A stretch of 64,000 nucleotides of DNA from Anaerolineae bacterium (GCA_028277515.1 JANQGC010000219.1:1-64000), one strand, 5' to 3'; counted from the first letter of the stretch, positions 50,388 to 59,096 are shown. Numbers and translations: made by a program. The notes: generated by a model from the letters alone, not told the origin.

Positions 50388-51086
50388 TTAAACCGGACTT
50401 AGAATTCGGCCACAGCCACCGCAGGTAACCATCTCCCCTGTTTCCACACGTTTGATCTTCGTTGCGGACACGGTTAGATGACACCTGCCGCAACTATCAC
50501 CCTGCAAAGCAGCCACAGCAACACCTCCTTTACGATTCCTCAAACGATCGTATTCAGTAAGGGTTTTTTGCTCGATTTGTGCTGCTTGCTTTTCCCGATT
50601 TTGAATCAAGGTATGCAGGCTTAAGGCTAATTCATTCTGCTCTGCTTTTAATTTTTCCTGGTCTTTTTCCCAGCCTGAAAGTATCTGAGCCAACTGCTGA
50701 TCGGCCGCAACTTTCTCTGTCTCCACATCTTCGACCATGATCATCGCTTCCAAAATTTCATCGTCTAACGTGGCATGGCGTCTTCCCAACGCCTCGATCT
50801 TTTGCTGCAAATCAGCTAATTCTTTGGGATTGGTCACTTTTCCTGAGTAAAGCCGATTTTCAGTCCGCTTGGCCTCATTGCTGACACTACCTTGTTCCAA
50901 ATTTAGGCCGTTCAACCGGGTTTGCCATTTTTGTAGTTCACCGGCCGCATGTTTCTCTCTCGCCCTGGCGGTTCGTAGCTCCTGCGTCTCTCGTTGTAAT
51001 TGTACGACCTCAGCAAGACGAAGCTTCTTGGCATTTATCTCACTATCAATTTGTTGGAGACGATAAAGCTGGCGAACTTGACTCAT
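50388..51086 (-). CDS. Coiled-coil zinc-ribbon protein (C4-type, DUF164/CT398-like)
   Basis: A 232-residue protein: a long antiparallel coiled coil (about 5-185) and a C-terminal four-Cys zinc ribbon, CGRCHLTVSATKI ... VTCGGCGRIL. This is the arrangement of the DUF164/CT398 family, proteins of unclear role often near RNase HI or flagellar and secretion genes. It is divergent from the femX pair. The start follows the family (MSQVRQLYRLQQIDSEI). Confidence 0.88.
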   Translation of the reverse strand: MSQVRQLYRLQQIDSEINAKKLRLAEVVQLQRETQELRTARAREKHAAGELQKWQTRLNGLNLEQGSVSNEAKRTENRLYSGKVTNPKELADLQQKIEALGRRHATLDDEILEAMIMVEDVETEKVAADQQLAQILSGWEKDQEKLKAEQNELALSLHTLIQNREKQAAQIEQKTLTEYDRLRNRKGGVAVAALQGDSCGRCHLTVSATKIKRVETGEMVTCGGCGRILSPV

Positions 51087-51181
51087 AATGATTCCTTAAA
51101 CCTGGATATCCATATGGGCGAATAAGTGGTTGATTTGCGTAATTGTTGCTGCCGGATTGTAACACAGAGTGAACTTCGAGG

Positions 51182-51187
51182 TATAAT
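51182..51187 (+). promoter_or_regulatory. -10 element of first femX gene (leaderless)
   Basis: A perfect TATAAT ends 8 bases before the ATG of the first FemX-like gene. There is no Shine-Dalgarno sequence between them, so the mRNA probably starts at or within a base or two of the start codon. The arrangement is the same as for pspA. Confidence 0.55.
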
Positions 51188-51195
51188 CGACCGAG

Positions 51196-52254
51196 ATGTT
51201 TGAAAGATGGTTACAATTAGATGAAAAGGCATATTCGGCCGAAGATGCCGCCTGGGATGCGTTCGTCGCCGACCACCCACAAGGTAGTATTCTACAGACA
51301 ACAAACTGGGCAAGATTGAAAAATCGCTTTGGCTGGATCTCACACCGGGTTTGGTTAAAAAAAAATGACCAATTTGTCGCCGGTGCCCAGGTACTTTTCC
51401 GGTCCGCTTTGTTGGGTATGTTCAAGATGGCCTATATTCCCCACGGACCGCTACTGGATTGGTCAGACGATGAACAGGTGCAGGTTTTATTTAACCAGAT
51501 CGATCAATCTGTCTACCAAAACCGGGCCGGCATCTTGAAGATCGAACCTTTATTGTGGGAAGATGAATTTGGAATTGATAAATGGGCTAATATCTGCGAA
51601 CGGGGTGATTTGATCAGCCCAACAGATACCATTCAACCACCGCGAACGATTATGGTCGACATCAGTCAAAGCGAAGATGAAATTTTAGGGGCGATGAAAT
51701 CAAAAACCCGGTATAACATTCGCCTCTCTGCCAGGAAGGGAGTGACTGTTCGCCAGGGAACGGCCGATGATCTGCCCACATTTATTAAATTGATTCAGGC
51801 GACCAGCCAGAGAGACGGTTTCGGTGTTCACGACCCCCGTTATTATCGTGACGCCTTCCAACTATTCGTCCCCGACCATGCAGTCTTACTCATCGCCGAA
51901 TATGAAGAACAACCGCTGGCTGCCGCATTTATCACCGCCTTGGGCAAAACAGCAAACTATCTTTATGGGGCCTCCAGCAATGTTGAACGCAACCGTATGC
52001 CCGCTTACGCTGTTCAATGGGCAGCTATTCAATGGGCCAGAAGCAAAGGCTGCATTCAATACGACCTCTGGGGAATCCCCGATGAGTCGGTGGAAACACT
52101 TGAAGCGCATTTCACCGAACGCAAAGATAGTTTGTGGCCTGTCTATCGCGCCAAACGTGGCTATGGTGGCCGCGTTCGACGGACCGTTGGTGCTGTTGAC
52201 CGTGTTTATAATCAAACTTTTTACCGTTTGTATAAATGGCGGCGAAGCCGGTAA
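51196..52254 (+). CDS. FemX/FemAB-like peptidyltransferase, first copy
   Basis: A 352-residue double-GNAT-fold enzyme of the FemABX type, expected to add an amino acid from aminoacyl-tRNA to the murein precursor (interpeptide bridge). Typical parts: WDAFVADHPQGSILQTTNWARLKNRFGW at the start, MKSKTRYNIRLSARKGVTVRQGTADDLPTFIKLI at the domain junction, AAFITALGKTANYLYGASSN, and the end QYDLWGIPDESVE ... FTERKDSLWPVYRAKRGYGGRVRRTVGAVDRVYN. It is followed 22 bases later by a paralogue sharing the junction motif nearly word for word, so the pair arose by duplication. Confidence 0.88.
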   Translation: MFERWLQLDEKAYSAEDAAWDAFVADHPQGSILQTTNWARLKNRFGWISHRVWLKKNDQFVAGAQVLFRSALLGMFKMAYIPHGPLLDWSDDEQVQVLFNQIDQSVYQNRAGILKIEPLLWEDEFGIDKWANICERGDLISPTDTIQPPRTIMVDISQSEDEILGAMKSKTRYNIRLSARKGVTVRQGTADDLPTFIKLIQATSQRDGFGVHDPRYYRDAFQLFVPDHAVLLIAEYEEQPLAAAFITALGKTANYLYGASSNVERNRMPAYAVQWAAIQWARSKGCIQYDLWGIPDESVETLEAHFTERKDSLWPVYRAKRGYGGRVRRTVGAVDRVYNQTFYRLYKWRRSR

Positions 52255-52276
52255 GTAAGCTCCTGGCTAAATCATC

Positions 52277-53365
52277 ATGCCCAAAATTCAAAGCACACCC
52301 TATCAATTGGAGCAATCCGACACTGCCTGGCAGCGTATACTTCAGGAACTAGGCGCCTCACATGCCCTGCAAAGCTGGGTTTGGGGTGAATTCAAATCCA
52401 GGTGGGGTTGGTCGGCCGAACGTTTTTCCTTTTACGATCCCAACGAATCACAGGATTTGATCGCCGCCGCCCAGGTGCTGGAACGTCAGATTCCCAATTT
52501 ATCTCAAACGATTTTATACGCTCCTAAAGGACCCTTGATAAAAAAGGAGCAGCAAGGATTGAACCATTTATTTCTAGGTCAATTGGAAGCATTGGCCAGG
52601 AAGAAAAAAGCCATTTTCATCAAAATAGATCCGGAAATTGCACGCTATTGGGGATCCGAAAAAGGAAGACAGTCAGAAACCGGCGCGCAGTTCGTGCAAG
52701 AATTAGAGCAGCGGGGATGGCGCTTTTCAACTGAGCAAATTCAATTCCGCAATACAGTGGAGCTTGATCTGACCTTGCCCGAAGATGAACTGCTGGCCGG
52801 AATGAAATCAAAAACACGTTATAATATTCGCCTGGCCGGTCGCAAAGGGGTGACGGTTAGAAAAGGCACTGCTGATGATTTTCCTTTGTTTGCCTCTATG
52901 TACCAGGAGACCGCACAGCGCGATCAGTTTACCATCCGGCCAATTGAATATTATCTTGATGCCTGGAATGCTTTTTATCAGGCGGGGATGGCCTTGCCCC
53001 TGATTGCCGAATATGAAGAGCAGCCCCTTGCCGCGTTAATTGTCATTCGCGAGGCCGATCGTGCTATCTACATGTATGGGGCATCCACTAACCGGGAACG
53101 CAAACGAATGCCAAACTATCTGTTACAATGGGAAGCTATTCGCTGGGCAAAAAACCAAAGTTGCACAACGTATGATTTCTGGGGTGCTCCCAATGAATTT
53201 GTGGAGAGCGATCCCCTCTGGGGAGTTTGGCGATTTAAAGATGGATTTCAAGGTCAGGTTGTTTGGCATATTGGGGCCTGGGATTATGTAGTACGACCGT
53301 TCTGGTATTGGGCATATACGCAAATCCTACCCCGCTACTTAAATTTTTTACGATCTCGAAATTAG
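52277..53365 (+). CDS. FemX/FemAB-like peptidyltransferase, second copy
   Basis: A 362-residue paralogue of the preceding gene: SHALQSWVWGEFKSRWGW, MKSKTRYNIRLAGRKGVTVRKGTADDFPLFASMYQETAQRD, AALIVIREADRAIYMYGASTN and TYDFWGAPNEFVE ... VWRFKDGFQGQVVWHIGAWDYVV. The two copies differ most in the first subdomain and near the active cleft (QRDGFGVHDPRYY against QRDQFTIRPIEYY), so they may add different or successive residues. The ribosome site is weak. It precedes the GH1 gene by 40 bases, so all three may be cotranscribed. Confidence 0.88.
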   Translation: MPKIQSTPYQLEQSDTAWQRILQELGASHALQSWVWGEFKSRWGWSAERFSFYDPNESQDLIAAAQVLERQIPNLSQTILYAPKGPLIKKEQQGLNHLFLGQLEALARKKKAIFIKIDPEIARYWGSEKGRQSETGAQFVQELEQRGWRFSTEQIQFRNTVELDLTLPEDELLAGMKSKTRYNIRLAGRKGVTVRKGTADDFPLFASMYQETAQRDQFTIRPIEYYLDAWNAFYQAGMALPLIAEYEEQPLAALIVIREADRAIYMYGASTNRERKRMPNYLLQWEAIRWAKNQSCTTYDFWGAPNEFVESDPLWGVWRFKDGFQGQVVWHIGAWDYVVRPFWYWAYTQILPRYLNFLRSRN

Positions 53366-53405
53366 CAAATTGATTAGGAGCATTATCCATTTGGCTAAAG
53401 GGACA

Positions 53406-54740
53406 ATGACTTTCCCCCCTGATTTTTTATGGGGTACAGCGACATCATCTCACCAGGTTGAAGGTAATAACATTGGTAGCGATTGGTGGGCCTGGGAACA
53501 GGAGCCAGACCGCATCTTAAATAACCACAAATCGGGTCCGGCCTGTAACTGGTGGGAAAATGCCGAGGCTGATCTCGACCAGGCCGCGGAAATGGGTAAT
53601 AATGCCCACCGCATGTCCTTAGAATGGAGCCGAATAGAACCTGAGCCAAGTGTTTTCGATAGAGACGCCCTGGACCGATACCGGCAAATTTTGCAAGCGA
53701 TGATCGATCGCGACATCGATCCCATGGTGACGCTGCACCATTTCAGTAATCCTATGTGGCTGGTCGAAAAAGGTGATTTTAACTCTGATATCGTCATAGA
53801 GTATTTCCAACGATACACCTCCCGTGTGATCGACAGCTTGGGTGATCTCGTAAGCAAATGGATCACCATCAATGAACCGCTAATCTATTTTTATATGCGC
53901 TATATGGGTCGCGCCTTCCCCAGTCCAAGCCGGCACGGGCTATTGGGTGGTTTTGAAGCTGTCCGCCAGATGCTGCGCTGCCATGCAGCCGCCTATCACA
54001 CCATTAAAGATAAATACCCCCAGGCAGAAGTGGGCGTCGCCAAGAGCATGCCGGTATTTGAGGGAATAACGAACGGCAACTTTTTGGATAACTGGTTAGC
54101 CGATCGAGCCGATTATTTCTTCAACCGGTCCTGGATGCAATCTATGGTTGATGGAAAAATCCGTTGGCCTTATGGTCGCGGCCGTATGCGACACCTTGCC
54201 GGCAGTTTTGATTTCGTGGGCATCAATTATTACACACGGTATAAAGTTAAGTTCCCACCAAGACACGGCTTTTTTGAAAATAATTGGGATGAGGATGCCG
54301 TCGTCAGTGATGGCAATTATGGTGAAGTATATCCTTATGGCCTTTATCAATCCATTAAGGCAGCATTATCCTATAACAAACCCATCTATATCACAGAAAA
54401 TGGGCTACCGGACAAAGAAGATAAACTTCGCCCAGCCTTCATTCTTGACCATTTGCGACAAATCTGGCACGCCATTAGCTTCTGCTATCCGGTGATGGGC
54501 TATTATCATTGGAGTCTAACAGACAACTTTGAATGGGATCGCGGCTGGGCACAGCGTTTCGGTTTAATCAGCCTCGATCCGGAAACCCAGGCGCGCCAAT
54601 GGCGGCCCAGTGCCCACTTGTACGCAGAGATATGTAAAAATAATGTTATCAGCAGCGATATGGCGCAAAAATATGCTCCGCATCTCATGCCCGTTATGTT
54701 TCCAGGTCAGGCTGGGATTCTATCTAACAGTAAAACATGA
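53406..54740 (+). CDS. Glycoside hydrolase family 1 (beta-glucosidase-like)
   Basis: A 444-residue cytosolic GH1 enzyme cleaving beta-linked disaccharides or aryl glycosides. FPPDFLWGTATSSHQVEGNN is the N-terminal GH1 signature; the acid/base Glu is in WITINEPLIYFY (about 157) and the nucleophile Glu in IYITENGLPDKED (about 331). GYYHWSLTDNFEWDRGWAQRFGLISLD binds the glycone. The longest frame starts 12 codons earlier; the start at 53406 has AAAGGG just upstream and matches family length. No transporter is adjacent. Exact sugar unknown. Confidence 0.93.
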   Translation: MTFPPDFLWGTATSSHQVEGNNIGSDWWAWEQEPDRILNNHKSGPACNWWENAEADLDQAAEMGNNAHRMSLEWSRIEPEPSVFDRDALDRYRQILQAMIDRDIDPMVTLHHFSNPMWLVEKGDFNSDIVIEYFQRYTSRVIDSLGDLVSKWITINEPLIYFYMRYMGRAFPSPSRHGLLGGFEAVRQMLRCHAAAYHTIKDKYPQAEVGVAKSMPVFEGITNGNFLDNWLADRADYFFNRSWMQSMVDGKIRWPYGRGRMRHLAGSFDFVGINYYTRYKVKFPPRHGFFENNWDEDAVVSDGNYGEVYPYGLYQSIKAALSYNKPIYITENGLPDKEDKLRPAFILDHLRQIWHAISFCYPVMGYYHWSLTDNFEWDRGWAQRFGLISLDPETQARQWRPSAHLYAEICKNNVISSDMAQKYAPHLMPVMFPGQAGILSNSKT

Positions 54741-54752
54741 TCCTTTTTATTG

Positions 54753-54761
54753 TGCTATAAT
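54753..54761 (+). promoter_or_regulatory. Extended -10 promoter of yebC-ruvC-ruvA
   Basis: TGCTATAAT, an ideal extended -10 element, 41 bases before the yebC ATG. Transcription should start near 54768. No -35 box is needed or seen. Confidence 0.65.
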
Positions 54762-54802
54762 TCAAGGTCACAAATAAAAATCTGAACCGTGGAGAAAGAA
54801 AA

Positions 54803-55549
54803 ATGTCCGGTCATTCCAAATGGTCAACCATAAAGCATAAAAAAGCGGCCGCCGATGCCAAACGTGGCAAGCTTTTCACCCGCATTGCCAAGGAAATAAC
54901 GATTGCTGCCCGGCAAGGGGGTGGTGATTCCGAAACCAACAACGCCTTACGGCTGATTGTATCCAAGGCCAAAGCGGCTAATATGCCAAAAGATAATATT
55001 GAAAAGGCTATTAAACGCGGAACAGGCGAATTAGAAGGTGGTGAATTAACAGAGATTCTGTATGAAGCTTATGCCCCGCATGGTGTTGGTTTACTGGTAG
55101 AAACAGTCACCGATAACCGCAACCGGGCCATTGCCGAGCTGCGTCATACTGTTAGCAAAAATGGGGGCAATATGGCCGAAGCCGGAGCGGTGGCCTGGCA
55201 GTTCACCCGCAAAGGTTATATCGGGATCACGGAAGAAGTTGATGAGGACGAACTGTTCTTAATCGCCGCTGATGCCGGTGCTGAAGACATTCAGTTCGGG
55301 GAAGTAACGGAAATATTTGTCGATATAGATAATTTCCAGGCGGTGCAATTAGCCCTTGAAGAAGAAGGTATTATCATGGATGAAGCCAATCTCATTTATG
55401 ATCCCAACAATCCATTAGAACTGTCCGAAAACGAAGCTTTGCAGGTCATGAACTTCATCGAGAAAATCGAAGATCTGGATGATGTACAGAATGTTTATTC
55501 CACGCTTGACGTAACGGATGAAGCAATCGCAGCCATGGAAACGGCATAA
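54803..55549 (+). CDS. yebC: YebC/PmpR-family protein
   Basis: A 248-residue protein of the YebC family: MSGHSKWSTIKHKKAAADAKRGKLFTRIAKEITIAARQGG, MPKDNIEKAIKRGTGELEG, YEAYAPHGVGLLVETVTDNRNRAIAELRHTVSKNGG and AGAVAWQFTRKGYI. YebC proteins act as transcription regulators, and recent work links them to rescue of ribosomes at proline stretches. It is first in a tight operon with ruvC (5-base gap) and ruvA, a common order. GGAGAAAG lies before the ATG. Confidence 0.97.
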   Translation: MSGHSKWSTIKHKKAAADAKRGKLFTRIAKEITIAARQGGGDSETNNALRLIVSKAKAANMPKDNIEKAIKRGTGELEGGELTEILYEAYAPHGVGLLVETVTDNRNRAIAELRHTVSKNGGNMAEAGAVAWQFTRKGYIGITEEVDEDELFLIAADAGAEDIQFGEVTEIFVDIDNFQAVQLALEEEGIIMDEANLIYDPNNPLELSENEALQVMNFIEKIEDLDDVQNVYSTLDVTDEAIAAMETA

Positions 55550-55554
55550 AATTA

Positions 55555-56046
55555 ATGGTCGTTTTAGGATTGGATCCGGGTACAGCCAGCACCGGATATG
55601 GCATCATCGAAGCCCTTGACGGCCAATTATCGGCCGTGACCTACGGCGTGATCAGAACGCCTGCCAATGAGGACACATCAATCCGCTTGCAAATGATCTT
55701 TGCAGAAATAAATGAACTCATCGACACTTATCAGCCAGATGGCGCTGGGATTGAGGAACTGTTTTTCGGCCGCAATATAACGACGGCGATCAGCGTCGGC
55801 CAGGCGCGAGGCGTTCTTTTATTAGCTCTGGCCAATGCCAACATCCCGGTTGGTGAATATTCTCCTCCCAAGATAAAAGACACCGTGACCGGCTATGGAA
55901 ACGCCAACAAAGCGCAGGTACAGCTCATGGTCCGCAATCTGCTAGATTTAGAGGAGACCCCTCGCCCTGATGACGCCGCGGACGGATTGGCGGTGGCTAT
56001 TACCCATTACGAATACCAACGGTTTGCCTCTTTAACCGACATTTAA
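55555..56046 (+). CDS. ruvC: Holliday-junction resolvase RuvC
   Basis: A 163-residue resolvase that cuts Holliday junctions in recombination. The four acidic catalytic residues are visible: Asp in VLGLDPGTASTGYGII, Glu in GIEELFFGRN and the Asp pair in RPDDAADGLAVAITH. AISVGQARGVLLLALANANIPVGEYSPPKIKDTVTGYGNANKAQVQLMV is canonical. It lies between yebC and ruvA; ruvB is not in this window. Confidence 0.97.
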   Translation: MVVLGLDPGTASTGYGIIEALDGQLSAVTYGVIRTPANEDTSIRLQMIFAEINELIDTYQPDGAGIEELFFGRNITTAISVGQARGVLLLALANANIPVGEYSPPKIKDTVTGYGNANKAQVQLMVRNLLDLEETPRPDDAADGLAVAITHYEYQRFASLTDI

Positions 56047-56058
56047 ACGCCGGCTATC

Positions 56059-56640
56059 ATGATTGCCTCCATTCAAGGAACCATTTCGCGCATTGAAGAA
56101 ATTGGTCTTGTCATCAATGTCGGCGGCGTTGGTATCCGAGTCCTGACGCCACGAAATGTGCTGGAAAATGTTGGCGGAACCGGCCGTGTCATCACCTTAC
56201 ATACCCATCTGATCGTCCGTGAAACGGAATTAGCCCTTTATGGATTTAACTCAGAAGAAGATTTGCAGTTATTTGAAATCTTATTGGGTGTGAACGGCGT
56301 CGGTCCCAAGGTAGCCCTGGCCATATTGGGTACATTAAGCCCCGAGCTTTTGAAAAGTGCGATTGTGCGGGAAGACACGGCCGTTTTGCAAAGAGTACCT
56401 GGCATCGGTAAGAAAACGGCCGAGCGTATCATGTTCCAACTACGCGACAAATTGGACTTCACCTTAGTTTCCACCTCTGTTCCCCTGGTCAGTGATGTGG
56501 ATGCTGATGTTATTGATATCCTGACCGGCCTTGGTTTCAGCATTGTTGAGGCTCAATCCGCCCTACAGCACATCCCCAGAGATACGGAAGATATTAATGA
56601 ACGCGTACAAAAGGCATTGCAATATTTAGACCAGAGTTGA
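56059..56640 (+). CDS. ruvA: Holliday-junction branch-migration protein RuvA
   Basis: A 193-residue RuvA: OB-fold domain (MIASIQGTISRIEEIGLVINVGGVGIRV ... VIVRETELALYGFNSEEDLQLFEILLGVNGVGPKVALAILG), two helix-hairpin-helix motifs (VNGVGPK, VPGIGKKTAERI), and domain III at about 145-193 that would bind RuvB (ADVIDILTGLGFSIVEAQSAL). Twelve bases follow ruvC. A strong terminator ends the operon. Confidence 0.97.
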   Translation: MIASIQGTISRIEEIGLVINVGGVGIRVLTPRNVLENVGGTGRVITLHTHLIVRETELALYGFNSEEDLQLFEILLGVNGVGPKVALAILGTLSPELLKSAIVREDTAVLQRVPGIGKKTAERIMFQLRDKLDFTLVSTSVPLVSDVDADVIDILTGLGFSIVEAQSALQHIPRDTEDINERVQKALQYLDQS

Positions 56641-56644
56641 TAGT

Positions 56645-56680
56645 AGACACCAACTTTCTGAAAAGTTGGTGTCTTTTTTA
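56645..56680 (+). terminator. Intrinsic terminator of yebC-ruvC-ruvA
   Basis: A 13-bp perfect stem AGACACCAACTTT/AAAGTTGGTGTCT (56645-56657, 56662-56674), loop CTGA, then a T run. It ends 7 bases before the next gene's start. Confidence 0.93.
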
Positions 56681-56686
56681 GGAATT

Positions 56687-57115
56687 ATGACTGAAAAAAT
56701 TGAAAAAGAAATCTGGCAGTTTTTGGACAGGCATTTAAATAGCATCTTCACTCAGGATGTCGAAACCTACAAAGTGACCACCAGCCCAGATTTATCCCTC
56801 TATGAATGGTTTGTCACGCCCCACCGCCAGGATGGGCTTGATTTTCACTTCTTTATGATCGACCATGCCTGGTCTGGAAGCGGAGATTTTCGCTACGATC
56901 TGCTGGAGCCGCGGCTGCAATTGTACGGCGATACGGCCGTGGTCAGCTATACCTTTATGCTTACCAGCGAAAGTGGAGATGGCACGCTAACCCACCGCAC
57001 ACATAATGAAAGTCGCGTGCTGGTCAAAGGGGAAAGCGGCTGGCAGGTCGTCCATGTTCATAAATCTCCCGCTTGGGCGGCTCCTTTTGGACCGGAAACG
57101 AGCGCCGGCCATTAA
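56687..57115 (+). CDS. NTF2-like (CaMKII-association/SnoaL-like) protein
   Basis: A 142-residue NTF2-fold protein. EIWQFLDRHLNSIFTQDVETYKVTTSPDLSLYEWFVTPHRQDGLDFHFFMID and VVSYTFMLTSESGDGTLTHRTHNESRVLVKGESGWQVVHVHKSP match the calcium/calmodulin kinase II association-type group. The bacterial role is unknown, probably small-ligand binding. The longer frame starts 7 codons earlier inside the terminator; AGGA before MTEKIEK sets the start. Directly after the ruv terminator. Confidence 0.8.
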   Translation: MTEKIEKEIWQFLDRHLNSIFTQDVETYKVTTSPDLSLYEWFVTPHRQDGLDFHFFMIDHAWSGSGDFRYDLLEPRLQLYGDTAVVSYTFMLTSESGDGTLTHRTHNESRVLVKGESGWQVVHVHKSPAWAAPFGPETSAGH

Positions 57116-57119
57116 AAGC

Positions 57120-57422
57120 TCAAGACAAAAGCTGTGATTTCCAAATCGTTTGAACAACATTAGTGGCGCGTTGATTACGATCGGCCGTTACCAATCGGAA
57201 ACTTTCAGCAAGCGCACAGGCAACGATAAGTCTATCGGCCGGATCACTGTGGATGGAATTTTGAGGCACGTAGCACAAATTGCCTAATTTGTGCAGATGA
57301 ACAATTTCGGCAAATTGTTTTACAAGAAACTTACCGATAGGTGACCAGTCCCGGAAATTGAGAAAAACGTTATGGTTACAACAAAAAAAGTGGTACAGGG
57401 TACTCATGAAAAGCCTGATCAC
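57120..57422 (-). pseudogene. PIN-domain toxin remnant (VapC-like), first
   Basis: A 100-codon frame. Only its last third is VapC-like: SDPADRLIVACALAESFRLVTADRNQR, the conserved PIN C-terminal acidic block and strand, then VVQTIW. The N-terminal half lacks the first catalytic Asp and the LLDTH motif and does not look like a PIN domain. It is probably a broken toxin gene; no antitoxin gene is visible. It overlaps the second remnant by 47 bases. Confidence 0.6.
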
Positions 57423-57681
57423 GCGAAACGAGAGTTAAGCTATTGCCAATCGCTTGCGCGATGAGCAAGCGGTCAAATAGGTCACCGTGATGGTTTGGCA
57501 ATTGAACCGAATCAGTCATTTCTTTAGCTGTCGGCCCAATGGCTCGAACACCTGAGAGCGCAACAATCTCATCATGCCATTTATTTACATCACGAATAAC
57601 AATTCTTCCTTTTTGGACTAATAGAGCAACCTCCCAAAAAGAAATCGTAGAGACAAATAAGCGACCATGTTGGCTGCTGAG
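57376..57681 (-). pseudogene. PIN-domain toxin remnant (VapC-like), second; no start codon
   Basis: A 101-codon open stretch between stops with no early start codon. It is a clear PIN-domain sequence from the second strand to the C-terminus: GRLFVSTISFWEVALLVQKGRI, NKWHDEIVALSGVRAIGPTAKE, SVQLPNHHGDLFDRLLIAQA and NSLTLVSRDQAFHEYPV. The N-terminal 25 or so residues with the first Asp (LLDTH) are lost: a TAG at 57682-57684 and further stops lie upstream. A decayed VapC-like toxin, side by side with another. Confidence 0.75.
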
Positions 57682-57899
57682 CTAGTTCACAAATACAATC
57701 ATAAACAATCAGCAAAGTTTTAATGGACCAAACCTTATGACCAGGTAAATGGTGATGAAAAAACCAGAAGATTTGTTTGTGGCGTAAAAGTCTCCTATCA
57801 TTGCCATAGGATTGACAGAGCACCGTTGCGACCAATAAACCGCCGTGTAGCAATCCCCAAAAAACAACCCTTTAATTTCAAACTAAAAAAGGAAATTCT

Positions 57900-58301
57900 A
57901 TGAAAGTTGCATATGTTTTCGCCCATCCACGCGCTGCGAGTTACAAACTTGGGAAAATGATTCTGCCCCAATTGGAAGCGGGCACCCATGTGGTTGAAGT
58001 CGTCGGGATGTTTTTCTTTGATGACAATAATTTTGCGCTCCGGAAAGGCGATCCACTAGGAGAGAGATTGGCCAAGATTGCCAAAGAAAAAGGCATGCTG
58101 CTCATGATGTGTGATATGTGCGCCTTAGAGCGCAACCTGGCCGAAGGTGAGCCACGCTGGTGCACCCCTGATGGGACAGGCCGAAAGGAACCGGGTGAAA
58201 TCAGGACTGTTGATACGGTGGAAGGTGTGCAGGTTGGTTGCTTCCCCGATTTGTATGCTGCTCTGGCTGGGAACATGCCTGACCAGGTCATCACACTTTA
58301 A
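57900..58301 (+). CDS. DsrE-like (SaoD-type) small protein
   Basis: A 133-residue protein of the DsrE/F fold, close to what is annotated as SaoD/DsrE family. Features: MKVAYVFAHPRAASYKLGKMILPQLEAGTHVVEVVGMFFFDDN, LAKIAKEKGMLLMMCDMCALERNL (CDMC could carry sulfur or bind metal), and VQVGCFPDLYAALAGN. A sulfur-transfer role is inferred from the fold only. AGGA precedes the ATG. It is convergent with nth; the two stops share TTAA. Confidence 0.65.
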   Translation: MKVAYVFAHPRAASYKLGKMILPQLEAGTHVVEVVGMFFFDDNNFALRKGDPLGERLAKIAKEKGMLLMMCDMCALERNLAEGEPRWCTPDGTGRKEPGEIRTVDTVEGVQVGCFPDLYAALAGNMPDQVITL

Positions 58302-58945
58302 CCGGTAAATTCCTCGGCCGAAGGGCAAATATCGTTTAAGGGGCATTGGGAACAGACCGGATTACGCGCAAAACAAATATTCCGGCCGTGAAAAATCAAT
58401 AAGTGTGAAATCTCGATCCAGCTTTCCTGGGGCACAAGCTGTATCAGATCGTGCTCAACTTTAACCGGATCAGCGGCCCTTGTAAGCCCTAACCGTTTAG
58501 CGATTCGTTTGACATGCGTATCGACCGTAATACCCTCGGCAATGCCGTATACCTCCCCCAACACGACATTGGCTGTTTTTCGGGCAACGCCATTGAGTTG
58601 CAAAAGGCTATCCATGTTATCCGGCACTTCACCACCGAACTGATGGATGATTGTACGGCTTGATTCCTGAATATATTTCGCTTTTTGTCGGAAAAATCCC
58701 GTGGAGCGAATCGCTTCCTCTAATTCGGACCGGTCGGCGGCGGCAAAATCTTCCACCGTCGGGTACATCTTAAATAAGGATGGAGTTACCATGTTCACAC
58801 GCACATCTGTGCATTGGGCAGATAAGATAGTGGCCACCAGTAATTGGATCGGCGTTTCATAGATCAATTCACAATGGGCATCGGGATATGTCTGGCGCAA
58901 ACGCTCAATGATAATTTCAATGTTTTTCTCATTTTCTTGCATCAT
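58298..58945 (-). CDS. nth: Endonuclease III (DNA glycosylase/AP lyase)
   Basis: A 215-residue base-excision-repair enzyme removing oxidised pyrimidines. Helix-hairpin-helix with catalytic Lys: LQLNGVARKTANVVLG; catalytic Asp in GITVDTHVKRIAKRLGL; iron-sulfur cluster loop CFARNPVCSQCPLNDIC (C-x6-C-x2-C-x5-C) intact. LLVATILSAQCTDVRVN is canonical. A longer frame starts six codons earlier with TTG; AAGG 5 bases before ATGATGCAAG sets the start. Confidence 0.96.
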   Translation of the reverse strand: MMQENEKNIEIIIERLRQTYPDAHCELIYETPIQLLVATILSAQCTDVRVNMVTPSLFKMYPTVEDFAAADRSELEEAIRSTGFFRQKAKYIQESSRTIIHQFGGEVPDNMDSLLQLNGVARKTANVVLGEVYGIAEGITVDTHVKRIAKRLGLTRAADPVKVEHDLIQLVPQESWIEISHLLIFHGRNICFARNPVCSQCPLNDICPSAEEFTG

Positions 58946-59096
58946 ATAACCTTGTAACATCAATCAACCTAAATGTTACCCCATAAGATGTGCTGGACAA
59001 CTTGGCAGAGTGCTTTGTTTTAGCCATAATGGTTCTCGTCTACAGCATTAAACTTTACAAGGATAACCATCTTACTCAGAAACAACACTCTACTTA

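Noticed and set aside
57590..57853. Minus-strand 87-codon frame ending in SPKRKNCYS
   Set aside because: It runs in a different frame across the decayed PIN-toxin region, has no domain and no ribosome site.
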